Assembly: GCA_028820845.1 (NCBI GenBank)
Contig: JAPPII010000003.1
Span: 1-64,000, forward strand
Reading direction: 5' to 3'
DNA length: 64,000 bases
Source: Candidatus Poribacteria bacterium
GTDB lineage: Bacteria; Poribacteria; WGA-4E; WGA-3G
The translations under genes and the position numbers were made by a program. This document shows positions 26,323-35,970 of this stretch, piece by piece. How positions within the stretch are numbered: position 1 is the stretch's first letter; each line of letters starts with the position of its first letter. The notes beneath the pieces were generated by a model, which was not told the DNA's origin, made no database searches, and saw only the letters and a list, made by a program, of their open reading frames with translations.

Positions 26323-27072
26323 TTATCGGGTTTTAAGGCGTGCCCAGACGGTTGCCAACTTGTCACGACCATCAACATCCAAGGGGACAGGTTCCGCCAT
26401 ATCTTGGAGCAACTCATCTTTGGTTAGGGCGTAATTGTACACCTTGATCTCATCAAGTGCACCGGTAAGAAACCGTCCACTCCCACCTCGGGCACCGATA
26501 AAAAGCGGGTCGTTGTTCGGTTTTAATTCACCCTTACACGGCATCTCCGCCTCGAGTTCACCATCAATATAGAGCAGAATATCGTCGCCATCCCATGTCC
26601 CAGCGAGAAAATGCCACTCGCCATCTTGGATACTCGGACCGATATTGTCATCGTTGCACGGGTCCGGTAAATCAAAGAATTGAAGGATCGTTCCACCGTT
26701 ATAAAGCGCAGCGAGATTATATAGACCAGCAACCCAAGCAGTTCCTTTTTCAACACCACTTTGGATCGCTTCTCCGCCTTTAACGATTGCCCAGAACTCA
26801 ATGGTAATTCCATCAACAATATCAAGGCTGGCGTGGTCTGGAATTTGCCCAGAGGTCTTGCCATCAAACTCCAACGCTTTCCCGAAAACGCCATCAATTA
26901 ACTTCGGATTGCCTTTAAAGGTTGCGTCGTTACCGAAGTCGGACAGATCTTTTGCGACATCACCAGCCAATTCATCAAAAGAGAGATGTAAAACCAAATC
27001 TTGTGCCTCACCAACCATTGTCATAGTTATCAATAGAAAGAAAAGGGCCAAGAAAAAAACACTCTGTTTCAA
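26323..27072 (-). CDS. Exported LamG (concanavalin A-like) domain protein
   Basis: 249 residues with a signal peptide (MKQSVFFLALFFLLITMTMVG). The LamG domain is seen in LVLHLSFDE, ALEFDGKTSGQIPDH, ITIEFWAIVKGGE, WHFLAGTWDGDDILLYIDGE and GALDEIKVYNYALTKDE, the typical Ca-binding jelly roll for sugars or proteins. It starts with TTG behind a perfect AGGAGGT. The last 16 residues (DVDGRDKLATVWARLK) match the end of the CBM-like protein at 62617-63294. Confidence 0.9.
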   Translation of the reverse strand: MKQSVFFLALFFLLITMTMVGEAQDLVLHLSFDELAGDVAKDLSDFGNDATFKGNPKLIDGVFGKALEFDGKTSGQIPDHASLDIVDGITIEFWAIVKGGEAIQSGVEKGTAWVAGLYNLAALYNGGTILQFFDLPDPCNDDNIGPSIQDGEWHFLAGTWDGDDILLYIDGELEAEMPCKGELKPNNDPLFIGARGGSGRFLTGALDEIKVYNYALTKDELLQDMAEPVPLDVDGRDKLATVWARLKTR

Positions 27073-27469
27073 CTCTCTACCTCCTAAAATAGTATTATAA
27101 GGGACATTTTTTCAGATGTCAACTCAATTTGACTTCCAAATAGTCAATATAATTTTAAGATAACAAGGGAGGAAAAAAAAAGCAAGGGTTTTCAACACCA
27201 GCAAAAACAGAAATGAAATCAGTGTAAAATACGCTATGCAAACGCCATCCTTGAGAACACAACATATTCTCCCCAGACACAAAAAACGTACCTTATTGCC
27301 ACCTGAGTTCAACATCTTGACTTTTTTGGTAAAAAAACTTGGATTAAAAATCAGATTTTTAGTAATATGTAATCTAAATTCATATTTTGTTAGGACATTT
27401 TAATTTTTGTTAATTATTATCATCTTCTTCATTTTCAAAACTCCAATCTTTAGATTGGAGATGTAGAAA
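27073..27469. other. 397-base AT-rich gap without a gene
   Basis: No supported reading frame. One palindrome, CTCCAATCT-TT-AGATTGGAG, lies at 27441-27460 just before the IS3 remnant. Confidence 0.5.
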
Positions 27470-27637
27470 ATGCTAAGGGCGTTGTTCGTTGGTCTGGGTG
27501 TACTGCACATCCACGAAGCGAGAACCCGCATTCAGCATTTTCTCAGACAGGTGTATAATCAGAAACGCCCGCATTCGGCGTTAGGATATTTGACACCTCT
27601 CGAATTTGAGAGAAAAAACTTGGATAAAATTTGCTAA
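27470..27637 (+). pseudogene. IS3-family transposase (orfB) C-terminal remnant
   Basis: The frame from 27506 to the TAA at 27637 reads HIHEARTRIQHFLRQVYNQK followed by RPHSALGYLTPLEFERKNL. This is the conserved end of IS3-type integrases (the YN...RPH-ALGY-TP block). The DDE catalytic core is absent and upstream codons are degenerate, so only the tail of an old insertion remains. It shows that the adjacent region has received mobile DNA. Confidence 0.75.
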
Positions 27638-27820
27638 ATTGTGGTCTGAATAAACGGTGGCACTTCAAGTCTGGAGAGGATGTCAATTGCTGTTCTGATT
27701 TAGCGGTAATTTGGAAAGAGATAGTAATACAATGCCAAAGTGTGTTAGTTTTTTTGACAAACATTTTTTGAGTCCTGCTTGCGAAGAGTTAGGGAATAAA
27801 AAATTTTGGGAGATCCGAAG

Positions 27821-30193
27821 ATGCAAAAAAACAATCAATTACATCGTTCTTACGGTCTGGCTACGGGCTTTTTGAAAGATATCATTCAACGCTGTCATCA
27901 ACAGCGAGAAAAATCGCTTCGACAACGCAAAACAATCGTAATACCTGCTCTCTACAAGGACTATCCTTATCATTTCAGAGTTCATTGTGCGCGTGCCCAC
28001 GCTATAAGGCTTTATGATTTGGAACAGGCAAACATCTCCTTTATGCCGATAGGACACGCACCCAAGTTCGACCACGCTCCCGGGAATTTCGGCGGCGACC
28101 GATTCCTAAGACGCCAAGGCACCCAAAACTGGTCCCCGAAGAGATGGTTTGCGTCGTGGGGGATTCAGATTTATACCGGCAGACCCTCCGGACGCAACGG
28201 CGCAGAATGGCACGACATCGATTTTCAGTACAATGCGCTCTGTGCTGTACCAGATGCTGTTCTTTCCTGTATTGAGGCACTCGTCAACTCCGCTGCGAAT
28301 CCACTATTAACACTGACGAAGTCCGGCGGGCTCCGCTTTTCTTGTAGAATTGCAAATTATCTCCATCCGAACACTGATGAGGCAAAGCAGTATATCCGCA
28401 AACACACACCAACTGCCGAAGATCCGTATCACCGCGAGGTATACCTTGAGATTCGTGGCGACGAAAGTTACAGCCGTTGGGATGGACGCTATGAGATTCT
28501 GCTTGGGAATCTGTTGGATCCACCAATCATCACCAAAGAAGTTATCTTCGCTCCGATTGACGCGCTTCGTGACGCGCTACATGAACCCGTTCCCCCCGTG
28601 GAAGACGATTTAAAGCCTGCACCTCAAGCAACGCCTGTCAAACTTCTAACACCCGATCCTGTAGATGAGCAGATAATTGCGGTGCGGGAAGGCAAACTCA
28701 GTCCGTTGGCAATAAGGCGTCCTACACCGGTGCTGCAGAAATCAGAACTTAAGGGATCCTCAGATCCTTCACGACAGCCATCTAATTTACACGTTCCCGA
28801 ACATGACGAGAAAACAGGTTGGCTTTACGCGGTTGACGACGTGGGAACTCGTCTTTCGTTTCGCCGAATTAGTATATCGAAAGACCTATTGAAGGCGTGG
28901 AGTGTCGACTGGCACGGGAAGACTTTGGGTAACTTTGCTAAAGCTTTACTGAATGCTTTAGAGAGCAAAAATGAGCTGTACGAGAATCCTGTTGGACGGG
29001 TTCGCATGACGGTGGCAGCATTTGCGGGGCAAGCAGAAATACTCACTGAGCAGATGCGGGAAGAAAATCCGAATCAAACACTTTGGCATCAACTGGAAAG
29101 TTACTTTGGGCATTACAAGCGTGATGCCGATGCCCCGATGGTATGGGATGACGACTTGCTGCAGTTCTGGTTGCCATCGGCCTCGGATGCAGCACAGCAA
29201 TTTTCAGATGATACGGCGAAAAACGGCACATCGAAACCGTGGCTGTCGGGAAATCGAGTCTTCCAAATTCGCACCGGTATCTACTCAATGCACCATATTT
29301 TGAACTACGACAACAGTTGGGATTACCTGCGGTTCTCTAAGATTGGAAAGCGGTTTTTCGACGGGATTCGCGCAGAAATAAAGAAGGATTCAAATACCCA
29401 ACATGTCGTTATTTGCGGCGAAATGTTGGCTACATGGTTAGAGAATACTGTGCTAAAGGAAAACGTCTATTACTGGAGTCATATCAAAAGGGCAGTAAAT
29501 GCTAACGCGCTAAAGAGCGAGTTTGAGTTGGCAGATGTCATCTGGATTGTCGGCGCACCTTACTGGCCCCCGCAACTTATGTGGAAGCAGGCACAGATAC
29601 TATTTGGCGGAGACGAGGAACCGCTCTCTTATGATGTTGAAATGAATCCTTATCGCTATAAAGACACGCGGATCCAAGGGTTATGTGAACAGAACATAGT
29701 TGGTATTCTCACAAAGATTATACAGCAAGTCAGGTTAGATTGCTTCTCAAACAAGACAGTCGTATTACTCACGGGTATGCCGCCGCCGAATATCACCGAC
29801 AGACCTGAAACGCTCCTCTTTGATTGGGAAGATTTTGAGGTCGCCGGTGGGTTAGACAAGCTCCCCGAGGTTATAGCTGAACGCGAGCGGTTTGAGACCA
29901 AACGGGACAATCTCACTGCAGAATCTGATAGGCAAACAGTAGAGGATGTCTTGGGAATCTCCAGAAGTCAGGCGAATCGAGTATTGATGAAGTTAAGAGG
30001 TGGAAAAATCGAACGTGTTCCTTTTTACGCCCAGATTCACGCGCTTCTTGAAAGCGGCGAGAAAACGACATCAGAACTCATTGACGCTATTGACGGACAT
30101 CCAGGGGCAGTAAAGAATGAGCTCAAGCGTCTTGTTGATGCCGGTGAAATTGTAAAGGTCCGACGGGCAGTCTATGCGCTGCCGTCAGAATAG
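27821..30193 (+). CDS. 790-residue protein resembling a derived primase/helicase
   Basis: No certain family. Near residues 110-180 it reads WGIQIYTGRP, WHDIDFQYNAL and LTLTKSGGLRFSCRI, reminiscent of an archaeo-eukaryotic primase (D-x-D, then SGG). A helicase-like C-terminal part follows: YYWSHIKRAVNAN, ADVIWIVGAPYWPPQ, YKDTRIQGL, then a winged-helix-like end (VLGISRSQANRVLMKLRGG, TTSELIDAI, VKNELKRLVDAGEIVKVRR). No Walker A is visible, so ATPase activity is doubtful. Start ATG 27821 with GGGAG upstream. A second copy of its last about 240 residues is at 34335-35066. The assignment is an inference from pattern, not a database match. Confidence 0.6.
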   Translation: MQKNNQLHRSYGLATGFLKDIIQRCHQQREKSLRQRKTIVIPALYKDYPYHFRVHCARAHAIRLYDLEQANISFMPIGHAPKFDHAPGNFGGDRFLRRQGTQNWSPKRWFASWGIQIYTGRPSGRNGAEWHDIDFQYNALCAVPDAVLSCIEALVNSAANPLLTLTKSGGLRFSCRIANYLHPNTDEAKQYIRKHTPTAEDPYHREVYLEIRGDESYSRWDGRYEILLGNLLDPPIITKEVIFAPIDALRDALHEPVPPVEDDLKPAPQATPVKLLTPDPVDEQIIAVREGKLSPLAIRRPTPVLQKSELKGSSDPSRQPSNLHVPEHDEKTGWLYAVDDVGTRLSFRRISISKDLLKAWSVDWHGKTLGNFAKALLNALESKNELYENPVGRVRMTVAAFAGQAEILTEQMREENPNQTLWHQLESYFGHYKRDADAPMVWDDDLLQFWLPSASDAAQQFSDDTAKNGTSKPWLSGNRVFQIRTGIYSMHHILNYDNSWDYLRFSKIGKRFFDGIRAEIKKDSNTQHVVICGEMLATWLENTVLKENVYYWSHIKRAVNANALKSEFELADVIWIVGAPYWPPQLMWKQAQILFGGDEEPLSYDVEMNPYRYKDTRIQGLCEQNIVGILTKIIQQVRLDCFSNKTVVLLTGMPPPNITDRPETLLFDWEDFEVAGGLDKLPEVIAERERFETKRDNLTAESDRQTVEDVLGISRSQANRVLMKLRGGKIERVPFYAQIHALLESGEKTTSELIDAIDGHPGAVKNELKRLVDAGEIVKVRRAVYALPSE

Positions 30194-30239
30194 ATATACC
30201 AAGTGCGAAGAGGCAGCCTTTAAAACAAAAAGGATTGTT

Positions 30240-32300
30240 ATGCAAAAATTACGGATCGAAGGCGCAGTACATACCAATTCGCTCGGTATGCAGTTCGTCA
30301 GAATTGAACCCGGTACCTTCATGATGGGTTCAGAGAACGCTGCATTATCAGATGAATTGACGGATGGAAAGGCACACCTCCGAGATGGCGATTGGGACGA
30401 AAAACCGGTACATCAGGTAACGCTCACTATGCCCTTTTATTTCGGGATTTTTCAGGTTACCAATGCGCAATACGAAGAATTCCAGCCGTCACACAGTGAG
30501 CTCCGTAGCAAGCTTGGCTTTTCACGGGACGATGACGAAGCCGTTGTATTTGTGGATTGGCACGACGCGACGCGCTTCTGTGAATGGCTTTCTGAAAAGG
30601 AGGGATTCCCTTATCGACTGCCGACTGAAGCCGAATGGGAGTACGTATGTCGGGCAGGCACAACAACCCATTTCCATACGGGTGATACCTTACCCTCCGA
30701 TTTCCACAAAAACGTTGGAGAGAGTTGGTACCCAGACGCTGGACGGAGCCGCGGGGCAGAAGAAGTGATGCCGCTCCATATCGGACAAACACCCCCCAAC
30801 GCCTGGGGTGTCCACGATATGCACGGAAATGTAGAGGAGTGGTGTCGAGATTGGTCTGGACCTTACGAACCGCATCCACAAGTCGATCCGGTCGGTAGAG
30901 AGACCGGTCTATATCGTGTTACACGGGGTGGCAGTCATTCAACATTACTCTGTTATTTACGGTCTGCAAATCGGATGGCGGCGGTACCTGAAGATAAACA
31001 CTGGTATATCGGGTTTCGCGTCGTTTGTGGTGAAGTCCCGCAAGCAGCACCTACACCTGCACCGAAGGTCGCATTGTGGGGACGGAATGTCAAACAGGAA
31101 CCCGCAAGTGCACCCGCGCCAGAAACACCTTATTTCGCTGAACCGATACCCTACGTTAAAATCCCGGAAGGTTCAAACGGACCGCTCTTCTCAGCACACA
31201 ATCATGTTCCATCAATCACTGAATGCTCAAACGGTGATATGTTCACGGCGTGGTATTCGTGCGTAACAGAGCGCGGACGTGAATTGACGGTTGCTGCAAG
31301 CCGATTGCGATTTAGCGAAACGGAATGGGATCCCGCTGAACCCTTCTGGGGTCCGCCTGATCGCAATAATCACGCCACTGCTTTATGGCGAAACGAAAAC
31401 GGACGGATTTATCATTTCAACGGTCTTTCTGCTGCCGCGACGTGGGGTCCCTTAGCATTAGTGATGCGCTATTCCGATGACAACGGCGCGACGTGGTCGA
31501 AACCGCGCTTCATCTCACCCGAACACCGGCTCCGACACATGCCGATTACCTCTGTCTTCCGCAGAGAGAACGGTTCTATACTCCTCGCCTGCGATGCAGT
31601 GAGCGGTGGAGACGGAGGCACTGCAATATGGCTTTCCGACGATGATGGAGAGACGTGGTACGATCCGGGGGCGGGGCAACCTATTCCCGAATTCGCCGAA
31701 GGAAAAACCGGAGGTTGGATTGCTGGCATACACGCAGCTGTCGTCGAACTCACGGATGGAAGGCTCTTGGCTTACGGTCGCGGCGATACTATTAACGGAC
31801 GAATGCCAAAAAGCGTCTCCGCAGATGACGGCAAAACGTGGCACTATAGCGCAAGCCAGTTTCCCGTGCTTTCGGGTGGGCAACGCTGCGTGCTTTTGCG
31901 GCTTCAAGAGGGACCCATCTTCTTCGCCTCTTTCACAGGGGATCGGCGCGAACCGACACCGATGCCGATTGTCGATACTTCTGGAAACGAACGTCTCGCT
32001 ACGGGACTTTTTAGTGCGTTGTCCTACGACGATGGCGAGACATGGAAACATATCCGTCCGGTTACAGACGACGGGGCAGATCGAGACATGGAAACGCTGG
32101 ATGGACGCCCCTTTACGATGGGACTCAACAGTGCCGAACCGGGCGGGTACCTCGCCGTTCACCAAGGGCAAAACGGGATTATCCATCTGATTAGCAGCCG
32201 TCTACACTATCGATTTAACCTTGCATGGCTGCAAAAGCCACCGCCATCAGAAGCGAAAGATTATCTGCTTCAAACTGATAGAAGTAGATACCACTGGTAA
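30240..32300 (+). CDS. SUMF1-type domain fused to a sialidase-like BNR propeller
   Basis: 686 residues. Residues 1-285 form a SUMF1-like domain (MQFVRIEPGTFMMGS, RLPTEAEWEYVCRAG, DMHGNVEEWCRDW, TRGGSHSTLLCYLRSANR, GFRVVCGE). A Pro/Ala linker follows. Residues 300-680 look like a sialidase or BNR propeller with four Asp-boxes (SDDNGATW about 412, SDDDGETW about 465, SADDGKTW about 527, SYDDGETW about 594). Catalysis of neither half is certain: the SUMF1 part has one Cys in the place where FGE has a pair. No signal peptide is seen. A 46-base gap follows the primase/helicase-like gene. Confidence 0.85.
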   Translation: MQKLRIEGAVHTNSLGMQFVRIEPGTFMMGSENAALSDELTDGKAHLRDGDWDEKPVHQVTLTMPFYFGIFQVTNAQYEEFQPSHSELRSKLGFSRDDDEAVVFVDWHDATRFCEWLSEKEGFPYRLPTEAEWEYVCRAGTTTHFHTGDTLPSDFHKNVGESWYPDAGRSRGAEEVMPLHIGQTPPNAWGVHDMHGNVEEWCRDWSGPYEPHPQVDPVGRETGLYRVTRGGSHSTLLCYLRSANRMAAVPEDKHWYIGFRVVCGEVPQAAPTPAPKVALWGRNVKQEPASAPAPETPYFAEPIPYVKIPEGSNGPLFSAHNHVPSITECSNGDMFTAWYSCVTERGRELTVAASRLRFSETEWDPAEPFWGPPDRNNHATALWRNENGRIYHFNGLSAAATWGPLALVMRYSDDNGATWSKPRFISPEHRLRHMPITSVFRRENGSILLACDAVSGGDGGTAIWLSDDDGETWYDPGAGQPIPEFAEGKTGGWIAGIHAAVVELTDGRLLAYGRGDTINGRMPKSVSADDGKTWHYSASQFPVLSGGQRCVLLRLQEGPIFFASFTGDRREPTPMPIVDTSGNERLATGLFSALSYDDGETWKHIRPVTDDGADRDMETLDGRPFTMGLNSAEPGGYLAVHQGQNGIIHLISSRLHYRFNLAWLQKPPPSEAKDYLLQTDRSRYHW

Positions 32301-32520
32301 CACGTTCGCTAACTGTGTTGAGACCATCCCAATACGCTGCACGACTCCGACTCGTGTAGTACCGCGCACACTGGTGTCTGAGATTCTCAACGACATTGGC
32401 AAGTGGACGCGTGTTAACAATCGGATTCCCCGAAAGCCTTAGCTCTCTGAGATTCTCTAAACCCGACTGGATTGGGAAGCGGATTGTCAAGTGAGGTCGG
32501 AAACCTAACCCGCCAGGTAG
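32215..32520 (-). pseudogene. 3' remnant of a LRR/FlgD-tail exported protein
   Basis: On the minus strand the frame reads SGLENLRELRLSGNPIVNT, a leucine-rich-repeat unit. After a disordered join come AAYWDGLNTVSERVTSGIY and FYQFEADN, a worn copy of the WDGRN...SGVYFYSLEAG tail seen intact at 56850-56958. The frame has no proper start or conserved C-terminal ATRKMLI. It overlaps the 3' end of the SUMF1-sialidase gene by about 86 bases. Confidence 0.6.
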
Positions 32521-32886
32521 ATCAAATTACAGAAAGTCGCTTAAAATTTTAACTTAATATAAAAACATGCCTCAATACGATTTTCTGCTCTGAACCTCTC
32601 AAATTGTTGGGTTACACTGCTTTAAAATGAAAAAACTTGACACAAGACTGGAATCGTTATATCCTTTAATATTAACTTATTGTTATAGTTTTGTTGGAAC
32701 CCGGTCTACTGAAAATCAAGGTCTCATATCAATTTTTACCTGTATATTTAGAATTCCAGTAGTTTTATCACAAATAGGGTCCTTCATTAGGCATTGGCAT
32801 GACACTTGCAGTAAAATAAACAAAAAAACGCGATTCAACTTTAAGATTTTTGAAAGGCTATCTCATAGATACTATTTGGAACATAT
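32521..32886. other. 366 bases with no supported gene, left flank of the IS
   Basis: An open frame from 32627 runs into the insertion sequence, but it has AT-rich, low-similarity content and no ribosome site. I see nothing else. Confidence 0.4.
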
Positions 32887-34332
32887 CAATACCTTCGCCA
32901 AATTATCCGGTTCTGATTTGGTTTGAAGTGTAATGAATAGCCCCAATAGCACCGAGATGTTCAGCGATGTCGTCAATAACAATAGGTTCAGGTTTTTGCG
33001 GAAGTATTTTTAGGGTTTCGTGTAAATACTTCTGCCCTCTGTAGCGTGCTTTGATGTCTAAGACCCCAAACCCGGGATGTTCCGCACCCCACATCTCCCG
33101 GAGTTTCGCAGAAACATTGACCATGAACATGGACAGGTTCGCCGCATTTTCAATAGGGGTCTGCTTGACGTTGCTAAAATCGGAAACCAACCCCCAAAAC
33201 TGTTTTGCGTCTCGGAAGTTGAACTCGATTTGAAACCGAAGCGAGTAATAGTCAATGAGCGTTTCGGCATCCAATGCCAGATCGGAGGCAAACACGAAAA
33301 CGTGTGATGTCTGTTGCGTCTTTGTGTTCGTTTTTCGCAAACAGACGACATTCAAAGGGTCTGGGAAACGTTTATGCCGACACTCTATTTGATAGACTTC
33401 GCTGGTGATGTTTCCTTGCGTCTGTGTGGACACGAGATATTTGCTCTCAATCGCTTTCGGATTGAACTTTTCACCATAGATCGCCGGTCTGCCGCGTCTT
33501 TGATAAGGTATCTCGGGTGGCAAATACAGGGCAGCATCTTTACGAAGTTTTGAAATCAGATGCAACCCGCAGCCTCTGACCCTCTGTAGTGTATTATTGT
33601 TGCCGAAGGCGCCATCAAGGAGCAAGTATCGGATTGGTAGAAAGCCCTCTATCGTTGCTAAGACCGTCTTGAGCAGCGATTGCACTTGTTTCAAAGTGTC
33701 ATTGAGGACGCCCTGGGTCTTGTTTCGGTTCTGACTCCCTTTCGGACGTCCCGGTTTTCTTTTCTTTCGTGAAGGTGTCAAGGGCTGCGTCGCCTCTTTC
33801 GGTGTTTGTGAAGTTTCACTGCGGACGACCTGTTCCATGCACATCGGATAGGAACGGCGTCCCTTGACACTGATGATGGAAATGGCAAAAAACGCCAGAC
33901 CCGGCACCGCCTTACCGATGGTTGATGCGAAAAAACGTGATAAACCGTAGGTAGCCTTACCTGATTTTCGCACAACCGTTTCATCACCCGCCAGCAGATA
34001 CACGTCATCGGGATCAAAGAGATGGGTTCTGAAGAACACCCAACACAGCGTTCCCCACGGCAAGACGGTGTGAGAGAACCTTTGGATCCTGCGATAACTC
34101 CCGCCTTTCAGCGTCCAGCGTGAGATATTTCGCAGCGTCACGCTTCCGGTCATCGCCAGCACTGCGAACACGATATGACGCAACTGACGAAGTGGTGTTG
34201 TCGATAAATGTGGACTGAAAACCGAAAATAATGATAGAATCTCTGACATGGGTAAACATCCTTTCTAAGTTAGCGTTTCTTTAACTTTAGGATATTTACC
34301 CTATTTAATCAACTATTTTGGCGAAGGTATTG
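32887..34332 (-). mobile_element. IS4-family insertion sequence with 16-bp terminal repeats
   Basis: 1446 bases. Perfect terminal inverted repeats CAATACCTTCGCCAAA (32887-32902) and its complement (34317-34332) flank one transposase gene. The flanking ten bases (TGGAACATAT left, TCCTAACAGA right) do not match, so no target duplication is seen. The right end cuts into the headless primase/helicase-like gene. Confidence 0.88.
32903..34249 (-). CDS. IS4-family DDE transposase
   Basis: 448 residues. The catalytic acids are D89 in LAGDETV, D212 in LLLDGAFGN and E342. The YREK signature of IS4 elements is complete: Y335, R338, E342 and K349 in YYSLRFQIEFNFRDAK. A basic linker (RKKRKPGRPKGSQNRNK) sits between the first two acids. 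The stop codon abuts the left terminal repeat. The gene appears intact, so the element may be active. Confidence 0.93.
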   Translation of the reverse strand: MSEILSLFSVFSPHLSTTPLRQLRHIVFAVLAMTGSVTLRNISRWTLKGGSYRRIQRFSHTVLPWGTLCWVFFRTHLFDPDDVYLLAGDETVVRKSGKATYGLSRFFASTIGKAVPGLAFFAISIISVKGRRSYPMCMEQVVRSETSQTPKEATQPLTPSRKKRKPGRPKGSQNRNKTQGVLNDTLKQVQSLLKTVLATIEGFLPIRYLLLDGAFGNNNTLQRVRGCGLHLISKLRKDAALYLPPEIPYQRRGRPAIYGEKFNPKAIESKYLVSTQTQGNITSEVYQIECRHKRFPDPLNVVCLRKTNTKTQQTSHVFVFASDLALDAETLIDYYSLRFQIEFNFRDAKQFWGLVSDFSNVKQTPIENAANLSMFMVNVSAKLREMWGAEHPGFGVLDIKARYRGQKYLHETLKILPQKPEPIVIDDIAEHLGAIGAIHYTSNQIRTG

Positions 34333-34334
34333 TC

Positions 34335-35066
34335 CTAACAGATTTCAAAAAAACAATCGGGTTAGAAGAAGGTTTTGAAGAAGCGCAAGTTCTCTGGATA
34401 GTCAGCATTCCGCGTTGGGCAGCGGGTTTCTTATGGTTGCAAACACAGACTTTGTTTGGAAATGACGAGAAACCCATCTCCTATGAAGGTGAACTCGAAT
34501 CTCACCGCTACGAAGACGAACGGGTCCAAGACATATATAAGCAGTATGCCGTTCGTATACTTGCAGAACTTGTAGGACGGGTAGGATTGAATCGCTTAAC
34601 AGACAAGACGATTGTCTTAGTTTCCAATCTGGTACTGCCCGACATTACCGACAGGCCTGAAACACTCCTTTTTGATTGGGAAGATTTTGAGGTCGCTGGT
34701 GGACTCGACAAACTTGCTGAGACAATAGCCACGCGCCAACATTTTGAAGCTGAACGTGCCAAACTCACTGCTGAATCCAGCAGAGAAGAAGTCGAACGGG
34801 TCTTAGGGTGCTCTTCACGGCAAGCAAATCGTGTGCTGCAAAAGTTTAGAGGTGGGGCACCGTTACGTGTACCGCTCCGCGATCAGATATTCGCTGCGCT
34901 TGCTGCGGGTAGGAACAAGACCTCTGATCTTGTTGATGCTGTTGAGGGATATCCAACGGCGATAAAAAATGAACTCAAGCGACTCGTGGATGCTAACGAG
35001 ATCGTGAAGGTGCGTTGGGGTACGTACGCACTTAAAACAGACCAAATAAAACAGGATAAACAATGA
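34335..35066 (+). pseudogene. Headless paralogue of the 790-residue primase/helicase-like gene
   Basis: The frame opens right at the IS end (LTDFKKTIGLEEGFEEAQVL) and matches the last about 240 residues of the gene at 27821-30193: WIVSIPRWAAGF for WIVGAPYWPPQL, the identical ITDRPETLLFDWEDFEVAGG and GLDKL, and the same winged-helix-like end. The first about 550 residues are missing. The first usable start could be the TTG at 34437. Its TGA overlaps the ATG of the PhyH gene (ATGA at 35063-35066), so the fragment may still be translated and feed that gene. Confidence 0.75.
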
Positions 35067-35953
35067 AACTCCCCTTTTTACTTCAAGAAGTAGAAGTCAG
35101 CACTGATTTACGAGAAAGCAACGACATCCTCGACAATCCTGACGCTTTGAAAGAGAGGATAGCAGCAGACGGTTATCTCCTAATCCGAGGGTTGCATGAC
35201 AAAGAGACAATCCTCACGGCGCGCCGCCAAATTCTGGAGAGACTACAAGCAAAAGGTATGCTCGCACCGGATGCTCCCTTAATGGATGGTATCTTCAATC
35301 CGGATTACCTGGAACCGACATCTACCGGCTCAATGGGCAACAAAGCGTGGACGCAGCTACCGGCATTTAAAGCAGTGGTCGAAGGTAAACCGGTGATGGA
35401 CTTCTTCAAGCACTTCCTCGGTGGTGAGGCACGGACGTTTGATTTCAAATGGCTTCGCACAGCGGGACCGGGGGCGGGTTCTCCAATCCATTACGACATC
35501 GTCTTTATGGGTAGAGGCACACAAGATCTCTACTCTTGTTGGACCCCTTTCGGTGATGTCTCGCTTGATATGGGTCCGATTGTTTTCTGTCTGGGTTCCA
35601 ATCGATTTGAAAAGATTCGCGCCACCTACGGACAATCGGATGTTGACCGTGATCTGATTGAAGGACATTTCAGTGATAAACCGCTTGAAATCGTCGAGAA
35701 ATTCGGTGGACACTGGGCTACGACAAAATTTTCGGCAGGCGATGTTATTATTTTTAGCATGTTCCTGATGCACGCCTCGCTCGTCAACACATCCAACAAA
35801 ATTCGGATAACTGCGGACACGCGGTATCAACTCGCCTCGGAACCGATTGACGAACGCTGGATCGGCAAAAAACCGAAAGGGCATTACGCATGGAAACAGG
35901 AGAACGCACAAATCGAATCCTTGGAGGAATCCCGAAAACGCTGGGGTGTTTAA
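35063..35953 (+). CDS. Phytanoyl-CoA dioxygenase (PhyH)-family oxygenase
   Basis: 296 residues. The Fe(II) site is HYD (H143-x-D145) with the distal His in LMHASLVN (H237) and a following Arg that would hold 2-oxoglutarate. Members hydroxylate fatty acyl chains or small metabolites. It starts inside the stop codon of the headless primase/helicase-like fragment. A 40-base tandem repeat array begins just after the gene. Substrate unknown. Confidence 0.88.
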   Translation: MKLPFLLQEVEVSTDLRESNDILDNPDALKERIAADGYLLIRGLHDKETILTARRQILERLQAKGMLAPDAPLMDGIFNPDYLEPTSTGSMGNKAWTQLPAFKAVVEGKPVMDFFKHFLGGEARTFDFKWLRTAGPGAGSPIHYDIVFMGRGTQDLYSCWTPFGDVSLDMGPIVFCLGSNRFEKIRATYGQSDVDRDLIEGHFSDKPLEIVEKFGGHWATTKFSAGDVIIFSMFLMHASLVNTSNKIRITADTRYQLASEPIDERWIGKKPKGHYAWKQENAQIESLEESRKRWGV

Positions 35954-35970
35954 TGATAACCCCCTATCCC

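Noticed and set aside
32627-32926. 99-codon frame running into the IS
   Set aside because: No ribosome site, AT-rich, ends inside the terminal repeat and transposase end. Likely not a gene.
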